64,000 nt of DNA. Origin: Culex pipiens pallens. Lineage: Eukaryota > Arthropoda > Insecta > Diptera > Culicidae. The notes beneath the pieces were generated by a model that saw only the letters and a program-made list of their open reading frames with translations, did no database searches and was not told the origin of the DNA. Positions within the stretch are counted from its first letter, which is position 1. Each line of letters opens with the position of its first letter. Positions 49,025 to 61,647 of the stretch are shown piece after piece. The stretch is taken from assembly GCF_016801865.2 (NCBI RefSeq), contig NC_068939.1:46090999-46154998 (forward strand). The letters run 5' to 3'. The position numbers and the translations under genes were made by a program.

Positions 49025-51473
49025 TTAAGCCCAACGTTCGTCAAACTATCCTAGGCTAGGAGCACGTGCACTCAGCAGGCAGCTAACCCATGCTGTACGG
49101 TCAGTTCGGGTTCGAGTTAGAGTCTGAGAGAGCCCCAGCTGCTTTCTCCAGTCGAGCGAGCGAAAATTGCTTAGGCATATACAGACGATGGCGGCGGCGA
49201 TGGTCAGATTACGCAACCCCCCGGACACGGTCTTTGGAAAGTGGTCGGTGGCTAATGGTAATTTCGCAGAAGTGTGGACGTTTTTTTTTAGTTGGTTGAC
49301 GTGGCTTTTTAACAGTTTTTTTATTTGTTGGAATTTTGGTTATGATTTGGAAATGATGCCTATATTTTTGAATAGTTTGGTACGATTTATCAGTTTTTTT
49401 TTAATTTAATTGTAAATTTATTTACTCCCACAAACTTCACGACCTCAACCCTTAAACAAATCAATAGTAACGCCCGAGTGAGTCAAGGTACAACCTATTC
49501 CTTCTTTATGCTTTCACCGCAAGTTATGACAACCAGAAAGCAGTAAATCGACTATCTAACTGCAAATTAATCAAGATATAGACCATCATAATTCTGTTAA
49601 TTGAAGGTTTTTTTTATTTTTTTAATACCTATTCAATTGAAAAAGATTGATTTTGCATAACTTTTGATACTAGTTTTGATTTATGGCTAGTAGATTGTAA
49701 ATAAATAAATTTTCTCAGTGATTCCAAGAATTTTAATCAATATTTACAGCTGCACCAACAAACAGTGTGAACATAAAATATGCAAAATCGATAAATCTAA
49801 TCAGACTCGGTAAGCTAAAACTCTTGTTCGTGCTAAGTGCTGTCGTGGACCATTTCCATCCGGCTCCATGCAGCTCTCGTCTAACGGTCTAACGATCCCA
49901 CTGCAATTAGAGGTGCATCCACGGGTGTGCCATCCGAGAGTCTGGGAAAATTGGCGCCAAAGCTTTGGGGGACCACTTTTAGTGAAAAGCGGGTCACTCC
50001 CTGGCGGTGAAAGTTTCGGTTAGTGTTACCTGATTGTGGGACTTTCTTTAAATCAAATTATATTAATTTCATGGGAAACTCGTTTCACGGGGAAACGATT
50101 CCTCCAAGAAGGTAATAAAGTTAAGAGAAAAAAGATCTCTCTTTAAACGTCTCGATTGCCTCTTTAGGCTAAAGATAATTACTTTTTGAACGGCGCCGCA
50201 AAATCGGCAATAAATATCGCATCTTAAGCGTTACATAACGAAGCCGTGGAGTCTGCCAAACTGGGAACCACTTTTTCTTCATCGATGAATGGACGAAGAA
50301 GTGGCCTGCGGTGGGCGGCAGTGTTGCCAGTTTTCGCGACATTCGTAAAAGCTGTGGAAAGTAACATCTAACTACATTTTCTTAAAAAAAATGATTTAAT
50401 TAATGGACAAACATTCAACGACTGGCAACACTGCCTTCGATCGCCAAAGTCTCAAGTGGAGTGCTGGAGGGTGGAAAACTGCCGACGGTAAATTGGACAG
50501 ATCCTCCCCCATGACTTTGCGGAAGCTGTGCGATAGGTTGTAATATGGTCGAAGAGTAGCAGAAAGAAACCGAAGCTGCCAAACGACTCATATCTCAAGT
50601 GGCACTTGACTTTCAAAGAAGACGAAAGGGTGGAGGGGGGGAGGGTAACCTGCGATAAAGCCACTTTGGATCGATTCCAAACAGGTGTACCAAGAAGGTG
50701 GAGCACAACCACGTGGCAACGAGAATTATGGATTAGGTAAAAGAGGGGCAAAAAACGGAAGTGTTTGTACCAACGATAAGTAGGGGGCTAACCCTCACCT
50801 GACCCGTGGGAACACTTCCACCGGAGAAGGTTTCGCACTTCAAATCTACCCGCCTAATGCAGGGTTAATCCCACAAGGAGAGCCCCGAGCCGGAAAGTGC
50901 CAGTTAAGGTCGATTCATCGAGTTTGAGAGTACTATTACACCACCCACCCGGATGTGTTCAGGGAAGTGGAAATTGAACCTGGGATAAAACCTTCTGGAC
51001 TGCAAATCGGAAGAATTCCATAAGTTTCGAAAAAGCAATCAGCGTAGGAATTGGCATTTTTGGTCTCACACAATGGGCTTATTCTGGAGTTGGGATTTTC
51101 CATTTCACAGCTTGCAAAAAAAACTGGAAAAGGTTCATTTTTCACCCCCAGGTGGTCGGACTCTTTTATTAATGTTTTTGACTGACCAAGCAATGAAATG
51201 AACTTTTTTCCCCAGTTTTGCTGAACTTTCATAAGGTTAGCAGGTTATTTTGGCTTCACATAAATGCTTGTCTCTCTTAAACATTTTTTTCTTAATGTGA
51301 TTTAAATTTAATAGTAAGGACTAATTTTAAACTAAATATCATCATTTTATTTAAATTGTTTAATTTTTGGCAGATTACAAATTCGATCCTATTTCCATCC
51401 TATTTTTTCACTGTTTCAAAGAATTATTTAGCAAAACTTTTTAGGGAAATTTTCTTCACTTCCTACTGAGCGG
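49025..51473. other. Intronic sequence, no gene seen
   Basis: Alternating GC-richer (49030-49260, 49850-50060, 50400-51000) and AT-rich parts. Short open frames (up to 99 codons) lack domains. Confidence 0.5.
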
Positions 51474-52740
51474 TTTAATGTTTAATGTTTAATGTTTAAT
51501 GTTTAATGTTTAATGTTTAATGTTTAATGTTTAATGTTTAATGTTTAATGTTTAATGTTTAATGTTTAATGTTTAATGTTTAGTGTTTAATGTTTAGTGT
51601 TTAATGTTTAATGTTTAATGTTTAATGTTTAATGTTTAATGTTTAATGTTTAATGTTTAATGTTTAATGTTTAATGTTTAATGTTTAATGTTTAATGTTT
51701 AATGTTTAATGTTTAATGTTTAATGTTTAACGTTTAATGTTTAATGTTTAATGTTTAATGTTTAATGTTTAATGTTTAATGTTTAATGTTTAATGTTTAA
51801 TGTTTAATGTTTAATGTTTAATGTTTAATGTTTAATGTTTAATGTTTAATGTTTAATGTTTAATGTTTAATGTTTCATGTTTAATGTTTAATGTTTAATG
51901 TTTAATGTTTAATGTTTAATGTTTAATGTTTAATGTTTAATGTTTAATGTTTAATGTTTAATGTTTAATGTTTAATGTTTAATGTTTAATGTTTAATGTT
52001 TAATGTTTAATGTTTAATGTTTAATGTTTAATGTTTAATGTTTAATGTTTAATGTTTAATGTTTAGTGTTTAATGTTTAATGTTTAATGTTTAATGTTTA
52101 ATGTTTAATGTTTAATGTTTAATGTTTAATGTTTAATGTTTAATGTTTAATGTTTAATGTTTAGTGTTTAATGTTTAATGTTTAATGTTTAGTGTTTAAT
52201 GTTTAATGTTTAATGTTTAATGTTTAGTGTTTAATGTTTAATGTTTAATGTTTAATGTTTAATGTTTAATGTTTAATGTTTAATGTTTAATGTTTAATGT
52301 TTAATGTTTAATGTTTAGTGTTTAATGTTTAATGTTTAATGTTTAATGTTTAATGTTTAATGTTTAATGTTTAATGTTTAATGTTTAATGTTTAATGTTT
52401 AATGTTTAATGTTTAATGTTTAATGTTTAATGTTTAATGTTTAATGTTTAACGTTTAATGTTTAATGTTTAATGTTTAATGTTTAATGTTTAATGTTTAA
52501 TGTTTAATGTTTAATGTTTAATGTTTAATGTTTAATGTTTAATGTTTAATGTTTAATGTTTAATGTTTAATGTTTAATGTTTAATGTTTAATGTTTCATG
52601 TTTAATGTTTAATGTTTAATGTTTAATGTTTCATGTTTAATGTTTAATGTTTAATGTTTAATGTTTAATGTTCAATGTTTAATGTTTAATGTTTCATGTT
52701 TAATGTTTAATGTTTAATGTTCAATGTTTAATGTTTAATG
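51474..52740. repeat. Tandem array of the 7-mer TTTAATG (1267 bp, 181 units)
   Basis: Length is an exact multiple of seven. Scattered single-base variants (TTTAGTG, TTTAACG, TTTCATG, TTCAATG) occur, the last two being commonest in the final 150 bp. No indels noticed. Confidence 0.96.
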
Positions 52741-54470
52741 ATAAATTTGTAATGTTTAAATGCTTTTTTTTTTAATTTCGTCAGATATGGTATCATTCAA
52801 ATAAAGAAAACACGAAACATTTATTGAATATTAACAAATTTTCAACAAAAAATATCTCTTTGCTTTTAAATTTCACAGATTTTTGTAAACAATCTTGCAA
52901 TTTGCATTATTTTTTAATTCCTCAGAAACACATAACAACAACCAACGCTCAACATTAAACCCATCCTTTCCGGCAATATCTCCGGGGCAGCTCACTTCCC
53001 AGAATTAATAATATTGTGATAACACGCTTTTCCATGGCTCATCAGGTGCTCACTACCAACGCGGGCCAAACCCCTGGAGCGGCTGTGTCTATCACTCACA
53101 CGTCCAACACACATTGCCAATGAACGCGGTTGAACCCGGGTTTGTTGTCTACCGCGCGTGTAGAGACACTTCTCCCTAGATCTAACCAAAACCAGTTAGT
53201 AGTGCAACTAGCGGGCAACTATCTGCTCGTATGACAGGGACAAACATACTGCACTTTCATTTATATTTTATCTAAAATTTGAATGATATTTGAATTTACG
53301 AAAAAATTAATTCCATGGTTAATTTAAATAAATTTTAATATTTTTTTTACAAAAGTATCACCGCTTTTATTTTTTATACATGATTTTTTTAAATCTTTTT
53401 ATCTATTTTGAAGCCTTCCAATCACAGCTCTCCGTACAGGGCAATAAACAGCGAAAGCAAACCGCAAACTTGGTAAAAGACAAAACCTGCTTTAGACAGG
53501 CGGTGAAGCGGCAATAGCGGTTGAATCAGTTCCGCGTACCGCGCGCCGGGCCGCCTCGTCGTCGTCGTCGTAACGGACCTTAAACGGATAGGCAGGCAAT
53601 CTAACCAAACTTGATGTGACGTTGTTCCATTACCGGTCGACGTGCAGTCATTACACTGCGCTCCACGAACACCATACTCTTTTCTATAGATTTTACAGAG
53701 CCGGTTCGTCGCGACTCTTCGCTAGATGTTCAACTGAATCTGAATCTAAGTTTTTGAAGAGAAATGCAAAATTTCCTTCTCGATCTAAGTTAATATTTGA
53801 AATAAATTCTGAACTATTTGGACCTAATAATTATTTGCCAGATTTGACTGCCACATCAAGGACTATAAGTGTGACAGTCAAAAAAGAGATTGGTCACTGA
53901 CAGAGATTGCCTAATATTTGACACAGCTCGGGCGTCAGCTATCATCATCAGCTCCGGTCATGATCGTCATTTGGATGCGACCATCATCGGTTGATACGGT
54001 TGATACACACGAAGTTGACACGAAAGAATGCCGAAATCAACAATCAAACAGCCAGGCGACAAGCCTAAACATGCTTTCTCTTTCTCTCTCTTTTGCTATC
54101 TCTTTCTTGCTTGTGCTTGGTGACAGCAATCATTTGAATGCGTTCATGGGGAAGGTGATCATAATTAGACTGACATCCAACGTCAGTACATTGCTCGTCG
54201 TTTTTGCACCACGTTACCAATACAGCTTTACCAGAGAATAAAAAATGTAAGGTTGTTATGTTACAGACATGATCAGTATGTCAAAGAACAATACTGGTTG
54301 TTGATCAAAGTCACCCCGGTTGCTAGTATAGAAAATTGTCAGTATCGAAAACCATGAACGTTTCGATAAATCCCTTGATTCAGTCTGACATCCCTGAGGA
54401 CTCCAGACGTCCTGATTGTGACCACTCCGTTAAAATGTCAATGTTCATGCTAGATATAAAAAAAAGGAAT
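52741..54470. other. Intronic sequence next to the large exon, no gene seen
   Basis: GC-richer than the average intron here, with a (CGT)n run near 53557-53571. CAAAGTCACCCCGGTT at 54306 is a remnant of the TA-type MITE end seen at 11233. A 107-codon frame at 53918 has no recognised domain. Confidence 0.45.
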
Positions 54471-54480
54471 TGTCACTCAC

Positions 54481-56713
54481 CTCCGTGCAGAACGAGCACC
54501 CGCACTGCGAGATCCGGGTTAGGTTCTCCGATCCGTACTCGCCCAAACACAGCTTGCAGGTAAACCGGGACAGCGTCGCGACTGCCACCAGCGGACTACT
54601 GCTTTCGGGTACAACCGTTGGGGCCACCGTCGTAGGACTAACACTGGCGGCCCCCAGCATGGCCGCCTTGGACGTAACGGACGTCCGGCTTCCGCTGCTG
54701 GTGCTGCTTTTCGACAGCGACGAGGAGGACGACGAGGAAGCACACGGTGACGAGTTTGCCGAGCACGAGGAGGACGAGGACGTTCCGGAGCCCTTGGTGG
54801 AGGCCAGTCGAAGCAAGCTGCCGACGTGCTTGCCGGTGCCACCCGAGTTGGTGGTGGTGGTGGTTTGAGTAGTTCCACCAGGAACCGCCACGAACCCTCC
54901 GTTGGACAGGTTCAGCGAGTAGCGGGAACCGGCCGCGGCCAGCGATAGAAGACTAGAACAACGGGAGCACGTGGCCACCGAAGCACAATTGCGGAGCCGA
55001 TTCTTCGGTTGGATCGGCTGCTGCTCAAGCGTTTGCATGGAGTGAGTTAACGCGAGGACCGTCTCACACTTGCGCATTCCGGTGGGGGGCGAGGAGGAGG
55101 AACCCCCGCCCAGCAGCGGAACCGACTTGGGCGGGGCCAGACTGGTGCAGCTGACGTCCTTCTTCAGCAGTGGCACCACGGACCACAACCGCTGATGGAC
55201 CGAGCTGAGCGAAGTGGTGGAAATGTTCAGTCGACTTCGCGTCATCTCTGCCAGGTTGTGATCCGAGGGGCTTCTGCTGATTTTAATCTCCGGCGAGGGA
55301 AGCAACGGAGGAGGAGTCATTGCAGCAGTTGGTGGAGGTGGCGGCGCCAGGGGAGGTGCCGGCGGAGGTTCCTTCGAGGGTCGCCGGCCGACCAGACTTT
55401 TGAGAAATGCCTCCAGTCGACGTTTGCGCGGAACGGGACCCCCGAGTGAAACCGGCACGTGCGAACCCTCGCCCGGAACTACCGATGAGGGTGGAACGAC
55501 ACAGCCGGAAGCTGGCACCGCCACCACCGGGGTAGATTTGGGTCCTCCGCCACCACCGCCGGATCCGGCGGTGATTTGGGGCGAGTGTGGTGACTCCAGC
55601 AGCGATGCCGACTCATGCTGGTTCTGGGGGTGGTGATGAAGGTGGGCGGTTCCCCCATTAGTGAGGGCGCTCCGTAGGCCAGCCAGGTTGTGCACTATCG
55701 ATGCAAAGTCCCTCCTGGAATCCTCTCCGCTGCGCCGCTCCTCGTCCAGCAGCAGATCGTACCCGGGCGCGTTCCACGAGTGCCGAAAGTGGTTCCGATT
55801 GCTTCCCTTACGTTCCTCCCCGTTATCACCCGAAAACTCTTCCTCCTCTTCTTCGTCTTGTTGCCCGACAATTTTCACTTCCGTTCCCCAATCCCCCAGG
55901 CCCAGTGGCCACTGCAAGCTTCTCCTGTTGTACCGCTGCTGCTCTTCCTCAACGGACTCCAGCGTTGAGCCCCTGCCACCCTTGGCAGGGTGGTGAGCCC
56001 GGCGACGAACGACTTTCCCAACACTATCACTAGGCTCAATTCCCGGGATTCTTCGAGCAATTCCTTCCTCTACCTTCGGTAGCTCACTGCTAGCTTGATC
56101 TATCACAAGTGGTTCACCACCTTCATCCAGCTCCAGCTGGTCAAACTGATTCACTATGACACTCTTCCGCGGTGCCACCAACTCCTTGGGTAGCTCCTGC
56201 ACACAAACTTCAACCCGCTTGAACTTGGCCTGTGGCGGCGGATTTATGCTGTGCACATCACTCCCTCCCAAACTCTTCCCACCGTACCCGCTCAAATCAC
56301 TCGAGACTCGCTTGAGCTTGATCAGCTTGTTCACCGAACTGAACGTATCGCACAACGAGTTCCGGTTATTCACCCGATTCCTCCCGATCAAACTCACACT
56401 GTCACTGCTGTTCTGTTCTACCTCACCGACCAATTCTTCGTTCCGCTTGAGGCTCAAGTTGCGAACCAGCAGTTCGCTCAGATCGTTCGAAAGGGTCTTC
56501 AGCCCGGCACGAACTTCGACCTTTTCACCAGCAACGGACGGCGGTTCCGACGCGCGAAGAACCACAACCGACTGCGGTGTCACCGTCGGCGTTGACCCGG
56601 CTGGAGACGCAAGCGTTGAGGCCATCGCTGGGGCTAATTATTTCGGCGTTTGATCGAATCAATGGCTGCTCGGAGGAAAGGGTGTTGGGGTGGCCACGCT
56701 GGTATTGTCTAGC
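54481..56713 (-). CDS. RNF144: RNF144-type RBR E3 ubiquitin ligase, large 5' coding exon
   Basis: The coding part begins at the ATG at 56625-56623 (good start context, in-frame TAA five codons upstream) and runs 715 codons to a GTGAGT donor directly after 54481. Residues 1-685 look disordered: an acidic run near 257-263, six glycines near 356-361, a basic KRRLEAFLKSLVGRR segment at 401-415, a proline-rich stretch at 420-442, and a serine-rich block at 612-650. RING1 starts at the end: C690, C693, C708, C710 and C713 in a KLCLGEY...QCGCSFCTE context, closely resembling RNF144A/B. Family members transfer ubiquitin through a RING1-IBR-RING2 relay; usual length is about 300 residues, so the N-terminal extension is unusual though long forms occur in insects. 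The exon probably starts at a TTTTCACAG acceptor (first exon base 56713), giving 88 nt of 5' UTR. Reading through the donor would add only eleven residues, which supports splicing. Family assignment is firm; RNF144 paralogue identity is inferred. Confidence 0.88.
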
Positions 56714-57761
56714 CTGTGAAAAGCGGAGAGAAAACGAGGAGTGGTTATTAATTAGCGCTATTGAATTGATTTATCGCGACGACGGGGTGATTGTGGCCAA
56801 GTTGGATTGTGGTGTGGGGACAATGCGGCTGAGCGTTGACTGGAGCGTGAATTATCAATTTTCGGGTGGGATGAGTTATGGAACTTCGTCGCCCACCTCC
56901 CGGATTCGACGACAAAGGGATAAAGGTCACGGGTGCAGTCAGATGGAAATTGAATTATTGCTGGTGGCTGGAATCAATTACGTGTTATGAGATGCCTGCT
57001 GGCATTAATCAGTACATAATGCGAAAATTGAAAAAAACGAGATTTAAATATGGAATTGAACTTTAATAGAAAACTGTGTTTCTACAAAATCACTAAACAT
57101 TTAAAATGATATGATTTTTGTAAGGCATTTTACACTAAACTCTTGAGTATCGAAATTGCACATTAAAACAAAATTTGTAATTTCAACAAACCATTTCATT
57201 GCAATACAGTTTATTTTGTTTGTAAACGTACTATTAATTGAAAATAACGGCAAAAAGAACATTTGTTTACCCTTTTTCTCCTAAACCTTTTTTCAAAAAT
57301 CATAACTTTTATTAACAAAATATTGCCAAGTCGTTTTTGTACGCCTCACACTTAAATTTTTACGTTTTAAGTTTTATCCTTTCATATCATTATTAATTTT
57401 GGAGCAAACTTGGTAAATCCTAAATCTTTGACTAAAAATGTAGGCTCAACTAATTCCAGAAATTCATATTTTTGGTCATTTTATTGCCATTAAAATTTAA
57501 AGTATAAAGTTTACAAAAAAATTTAATAATTTTTGAAAGTCAACCATTTACAATGCATGTGAGTTATTCTCAAAATTTTCGTTCGATAACTGGGCTGTAG
57601 CCCAGGTAAAAAGCAAGGGAATGATTGATCGAGAAAAATCACAAATCCGCAAAAATAATTTCAAGATTGTTCAGGTGTAAACCGAAAACGCGATCAAAAA
57701 TTAAAGTGGACGTTTAAGGCTCTTAACTTCTTATTTATTTGTCGGTGTACAGGACGCCGCA
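56714..57761. other. Upstream sequence or first intron, no gene seen
   Basis: It begins at the acceptor of the large coding exon. The first 280 bp are GC-rich and may carry regulatory sequence; the rest is AT-rich. Confidence 0.45.
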
Positions 57762-58600
57762 GAGCAATTCCATGTCAAATAGGGAATCGGTTGTACCCGA
57801 CCCTCTCCGATTTCAATGAAACTTTGTAGACATGTTATCCTAGGCATATATAAGCCATTTTTGTGTATATAGAGCCAGTAACACTCGATAATGACATTTG
57901 AGAAGGGCGTAAGTGTTTTAAATATTTTTGTGTTTCGTAATTTAAATATTGCTGTATCTCGAAGCCGTTGCATCGTATCAAAAAGTGGTCAAAGACAAAC
58001 TTGTAGGAAATTTGACGGGCTTTCCGAAAAAAAATACACTGAAAGAAAAAAGCACTCCACTTTTATGAGATTTTTTGATTTTTAAGTTTAAAAGTCAAAT
58101 TTGAAGGTGAGCCCACGATTTTTTTTCGTTCACAATTTTTGTGAGAATAGCCTAAGATGTTACAAAAAGACTCACGAAAAATGCAGGATGGAGCAACTCA
58201 CCTTCAAAAATAAAAAAATCATTTACTGAAACTGTTTTTTTGAAAAGTGCTCTAAACGTCAAAATTTTCAAAAACTGAATACGGGAATCGATTCTCCAGA
58301 CAATTTTACATAAAAGTCTCCACATTGATCATTGTCCTAAGTCCAATCCTTGTGAAGTTACAGCGGTTTTAAAAATAAAAATGTTGAAAAAATAGGTTTT
58401 TTGATGGTTTTTGGCGATTTCTATATGACCGACTTGATTTTTCAGTCTCGAAAATATTTTTACCGGAAAGCTCGTCCAATTTCCCATAAGTTTGTCTTTG
58501 ACCACATTTCAATTGGATGTATGGGCTTACAGATATAAGCTAATTACATTGCTCATAACTGAAAACATAATATTTTTTCAGTGTAGTATAGTAACCTGGA
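57762..58600 (+). mobile_element. Partial fold-back-type element
   Basis: It begins GAGCAATTCCATGTCAAAT and contains CCCGACCCTCTCCGATTTCA and ATGAAACTTTGTAGACATG, similar in style to the fold-back arms at 14493 and 59577. The mirror end was not found, and the right boundary is approximate. Confidence 0.45.
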
Positions 58601-59576
58601 TAGTAAATAACTAGATCAATTTTTGTCTTTATGATTAGAACTCTTCAGGAAAATGTGACAAGGAAAACCAAATTTCTGTATGGTTTTTTTTGACTTTTTA
58701 GGTCACTGCAATTTTTTTTAAGTTTTTGTCCAAATTTCCACCAAAAATGAGAAAGTTATTTTTTTTCAATTTGTGATACTTTTTATTAGAAAATAACGAA
58801 ATTCAGGCCTGAAATTTGAAAAAAAAAACTTTCTATAATGTTATCCAATTTTTATTTTAATCAAGTGTAATGCATTTTTTGGTTTCAAATCTCAAGTTTT
58901 TTAGCAACATTAAATATTTTTTGAAGCATTGAGCTTCAAAATATTTTTGAAGAGCTTTAAAAATTTCTTACATTTTTTTTATTTCAGACTTAGTTGATTG
59001 TTGCTGAAATATAGCATCTAAAAGATTATTCAATTCAATTAGTTTTTATTAGTAAATAATCAATTCACAATTTCGTAAATCTTATAACTAGGCTTAGTGA
59101 TTTTTCACGCACAAAAATTGCAAATTTCACGGGGACCTTAATTTCAAAACACCAAATTTCACGGAAATTTCACGGAACGTGATAAATATTAAAATAACTA
59201 TGAAAATTTTATGTTGACTTACAGAATGTACTTTTCATGCTTTATTACATATTATTTTTCAATAAACTAAAAAAATCTTACTTTAATTTCAACGTGAAAA
59301 ACAAATGTTGATTTAATAAAAATCCATTTGGTTTATGGTTGGGCTCTATAAATATTTAGAAAAAAAAAAAAAATGTTGGGCATGCGTATTGTCATTTATT
59401 GAGCTGCTTTTGTAATGTTCGTCTAATATAGCTAAACAGTTTTTGCTGATTTGCTACTAATTTAGCATTTTACATTTTATTGAATTTCATATAAAAGCCA
59501 AATTTAATTCAATTCAATTTGTGTTATTATTAGAATTTACCAGTTCTGTTCCAGGATGTTACATTTGGGTAATTCT
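58601..59576. other. AT-rich sequence, no gene seen
   Basis: Short repeats of AATTTCACGG near 59130-59180; otherwise nothing recognised. Confidence 0.4.
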
Positions 59577-60917
59577 CTACCAACTCACACGAAATCGGGA
59601 AAAGTTGCCCCGACCCCTCTTCGATTTGCGTGAAACTTTGTCCTTAAGGGTAACTTTTGTCCCTGATCACGAATCCGAGGTCCGTTTTTTGATATCTCGT
59701 GACGGAAGGGCGGTACGACCCCTTCCATTTTTGAACATGCGAAAAAAGAGGTGTTTTTCAATAATTTGCAGCCTGAAACGGTGATGAGATAGAAATTTGG
59801 TGTCAAAGGTACTTTTATGTAAAATTAGACGCCCGATTTGATGGCGTACTCAGAATTCCGAAAAAACGTATTTTTCATCGAAAAAAACACTAAAAAAGTT
59901 TTAAAAATTCTCCCATTTTCCGTTACTCGACTGGAAATTTTTTTGAAACATGTCATTTTATGGGAAATTTAATGTACTTTTCGAATCTACATTGACTCAG
60001 AAGGGTCATTTTTTCATTTAGAATCAATTTTTTCATTTTAAAATTTCGTGTTTTTTCTAAATTTGCAGGGTTATTTTTTAGAGTGTAACAATGTTCTACA
60101 GAGTTGTAGAGCAGACAATTACAAAAATTTTGATATATAGACATAAGTGGTTTGCTTGTAAACATCACGAGTTATCGCGATTTTACGAAAAAAAGTTTTG
60201 AAAAAGTTACTTATTGCGTTTCTCTTTGTTTCGTCGTCCGTGTCTGTCGCGGGTGACCATGAACGGCCATGATCGATGACGACCAACTTTTTCAAAACTT
60301 TTTTTCGTAAAATCGCGATAACTCGTGACGTTTATGAGCAAACCCCTTATGTCTATGTATCAAAATTTTTGTAATTGTTTGCTCTACAACTTTGTAGAAC
60401 ATTGTTACACTCTAAAAACTAACCCTGCAAATTTAGAAAAAACACGAAATTTTAAAATGAAATATGTTGTTCTAAATGAAAAAATGACCCTCCTGGGTCA
60501 ATGTAGATTCGAAAAGTACATTAAATTTCCCATAAAATGACATGTTCCAAAATTTTTTACAGTCGAGTAACGGAAAATGGGAGAATTTTTAAAACTTGTT
60601 CAGTGTTTTTTTCGAAGAAAAATACGTTTTTTCGGAATTCTGAGTACGCCATCAAATCGGGCGTCTAATTTTACATAAAAGTCCCTTTGACACCAAATTT
60701 CTATCTCATCACCGTTTCAGGCAGCAAATTATTGAAAAACACCTCTTTTTTCGCATGTTCAAAAATGGAAGGGGTCGTACCGCCCCTCCGTCACGAGATA
60801 TCAAAAAACGGACCTCGGATTCGTGATCAGAGACAAAAGTTACCCTTAAGGACAAAGTTTCACGCAAATCGAAGAGGGGTCGGGGCAACTGCTGTGTGAG
60901 TTGGCGGAGAATTACCC
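59577..60917. mobile_element. Fold-back element (1341 bp, near-complete palindrome)
   Basis: Ends GGGTAATTCTCTACCAACTC and GAGTTGGCGGAGAATTACCC, with ATTT at 59573-59576 and 60918-60921. The arms mirror each other almost base for base (GGACCTCGGATTCGTGATCA against TGATCACGAATCCGAGGTCC) up to a central spacer near 60210-60280 between two AAGTTTTGAAAAAGTT-type segments. Mirrored open frames are by-products. Confidence 0.9.
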
Positions 60918-61647
60918 ATTTGCAATTCAGAGATTTGGAGGACCTTTCTACTGAGATCAATTCAAAAACCTTTGCAGGGAAGGTACATTTTTCTACGTTT
61001 AGATTTTGCTACCTGAGTGCTCTTTTAGGGAAAAAAAGCCAAATTTAACACAACAATCTAACAATCACTTTTTTGCGACATTTTGCCCAGTAAAAATAGT
61101 TTTAAGGTTTTCATCTCACTTTTCAAAAACTAAAATAAAAATCAATAGGCAAAAATAATTTAATCTGTAACGAAATCTTCAAAATTTTATTCAAAATTAG
61201 AAAACAAAAAAATAACTTCCATGGAAAACATCCACCCAAATAATCAAATATAGTGAAAATTAAACAAGCTCAGAAATATTCTGAAATGTTCTTAAAATGT
61301 GACTTTAAAGAAAAAAAAAACTATTTTTTAATCTTGAATAAACCAAGCTTGAATCTGTCAACTACTTTTAAAATGATATCTTTCAAAATTCAAATTAAAT
61401 AATAGTTAAATTGTTATAACGGCGAATGAAAATAATGTTAAATTCAGTTAGTTTCCTAAGAAAAACTGATAAACTTTTGTTTATAGTATCAAGAAAATAG
61501 CAATATTTTTCTTCCTCTTCTCTGATGGAATTAATTTTTTCAATCTATTTTTTTTGTTTGCTCCTCCGGTTATATCATTGATCGGAAGAAAAGGGAAAGA
61601 CGACTTTTGTCACTGAATGTTACTTTTAAATGAATGTTTGCTATTAA
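60918..61647. other. AT-rich sequence, no gene seen
   Basis: No element ends, tandem repeats or exon-like segments recognised. Confidence 0.5.

Larger units (their letters stand above)
12344..54480 (-). other. 42.1-kb intron inside RING1 of the RNF144-type gene
   Basis: It is bounded by GTGAGT (donor at 54480) and TTTCCAG (acceptor ending at 12344). It separates RING1 ligand C713 from the cysteine that opens the next exon. It holds most of the repeats listed here and no second gene I can support on either strand. Unlisted gaps inside it are AT-rich non-coding sequence without recognised features. Confidence 0.85.

Noticed and set aside
51474..52740. Regular repeats as a CRISPR-like array
   Set aside because: Units are contiguous 7-mers without spacers, in a eukaryotic genome.
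54470..56653. Several plus-strand open frames of 60-165 codons opposite the large exon
   Set aside because: GC-rich coding sequence has few stops on the other strand; none has a domain, and the minus-strand frame has the RING motif and splice site.
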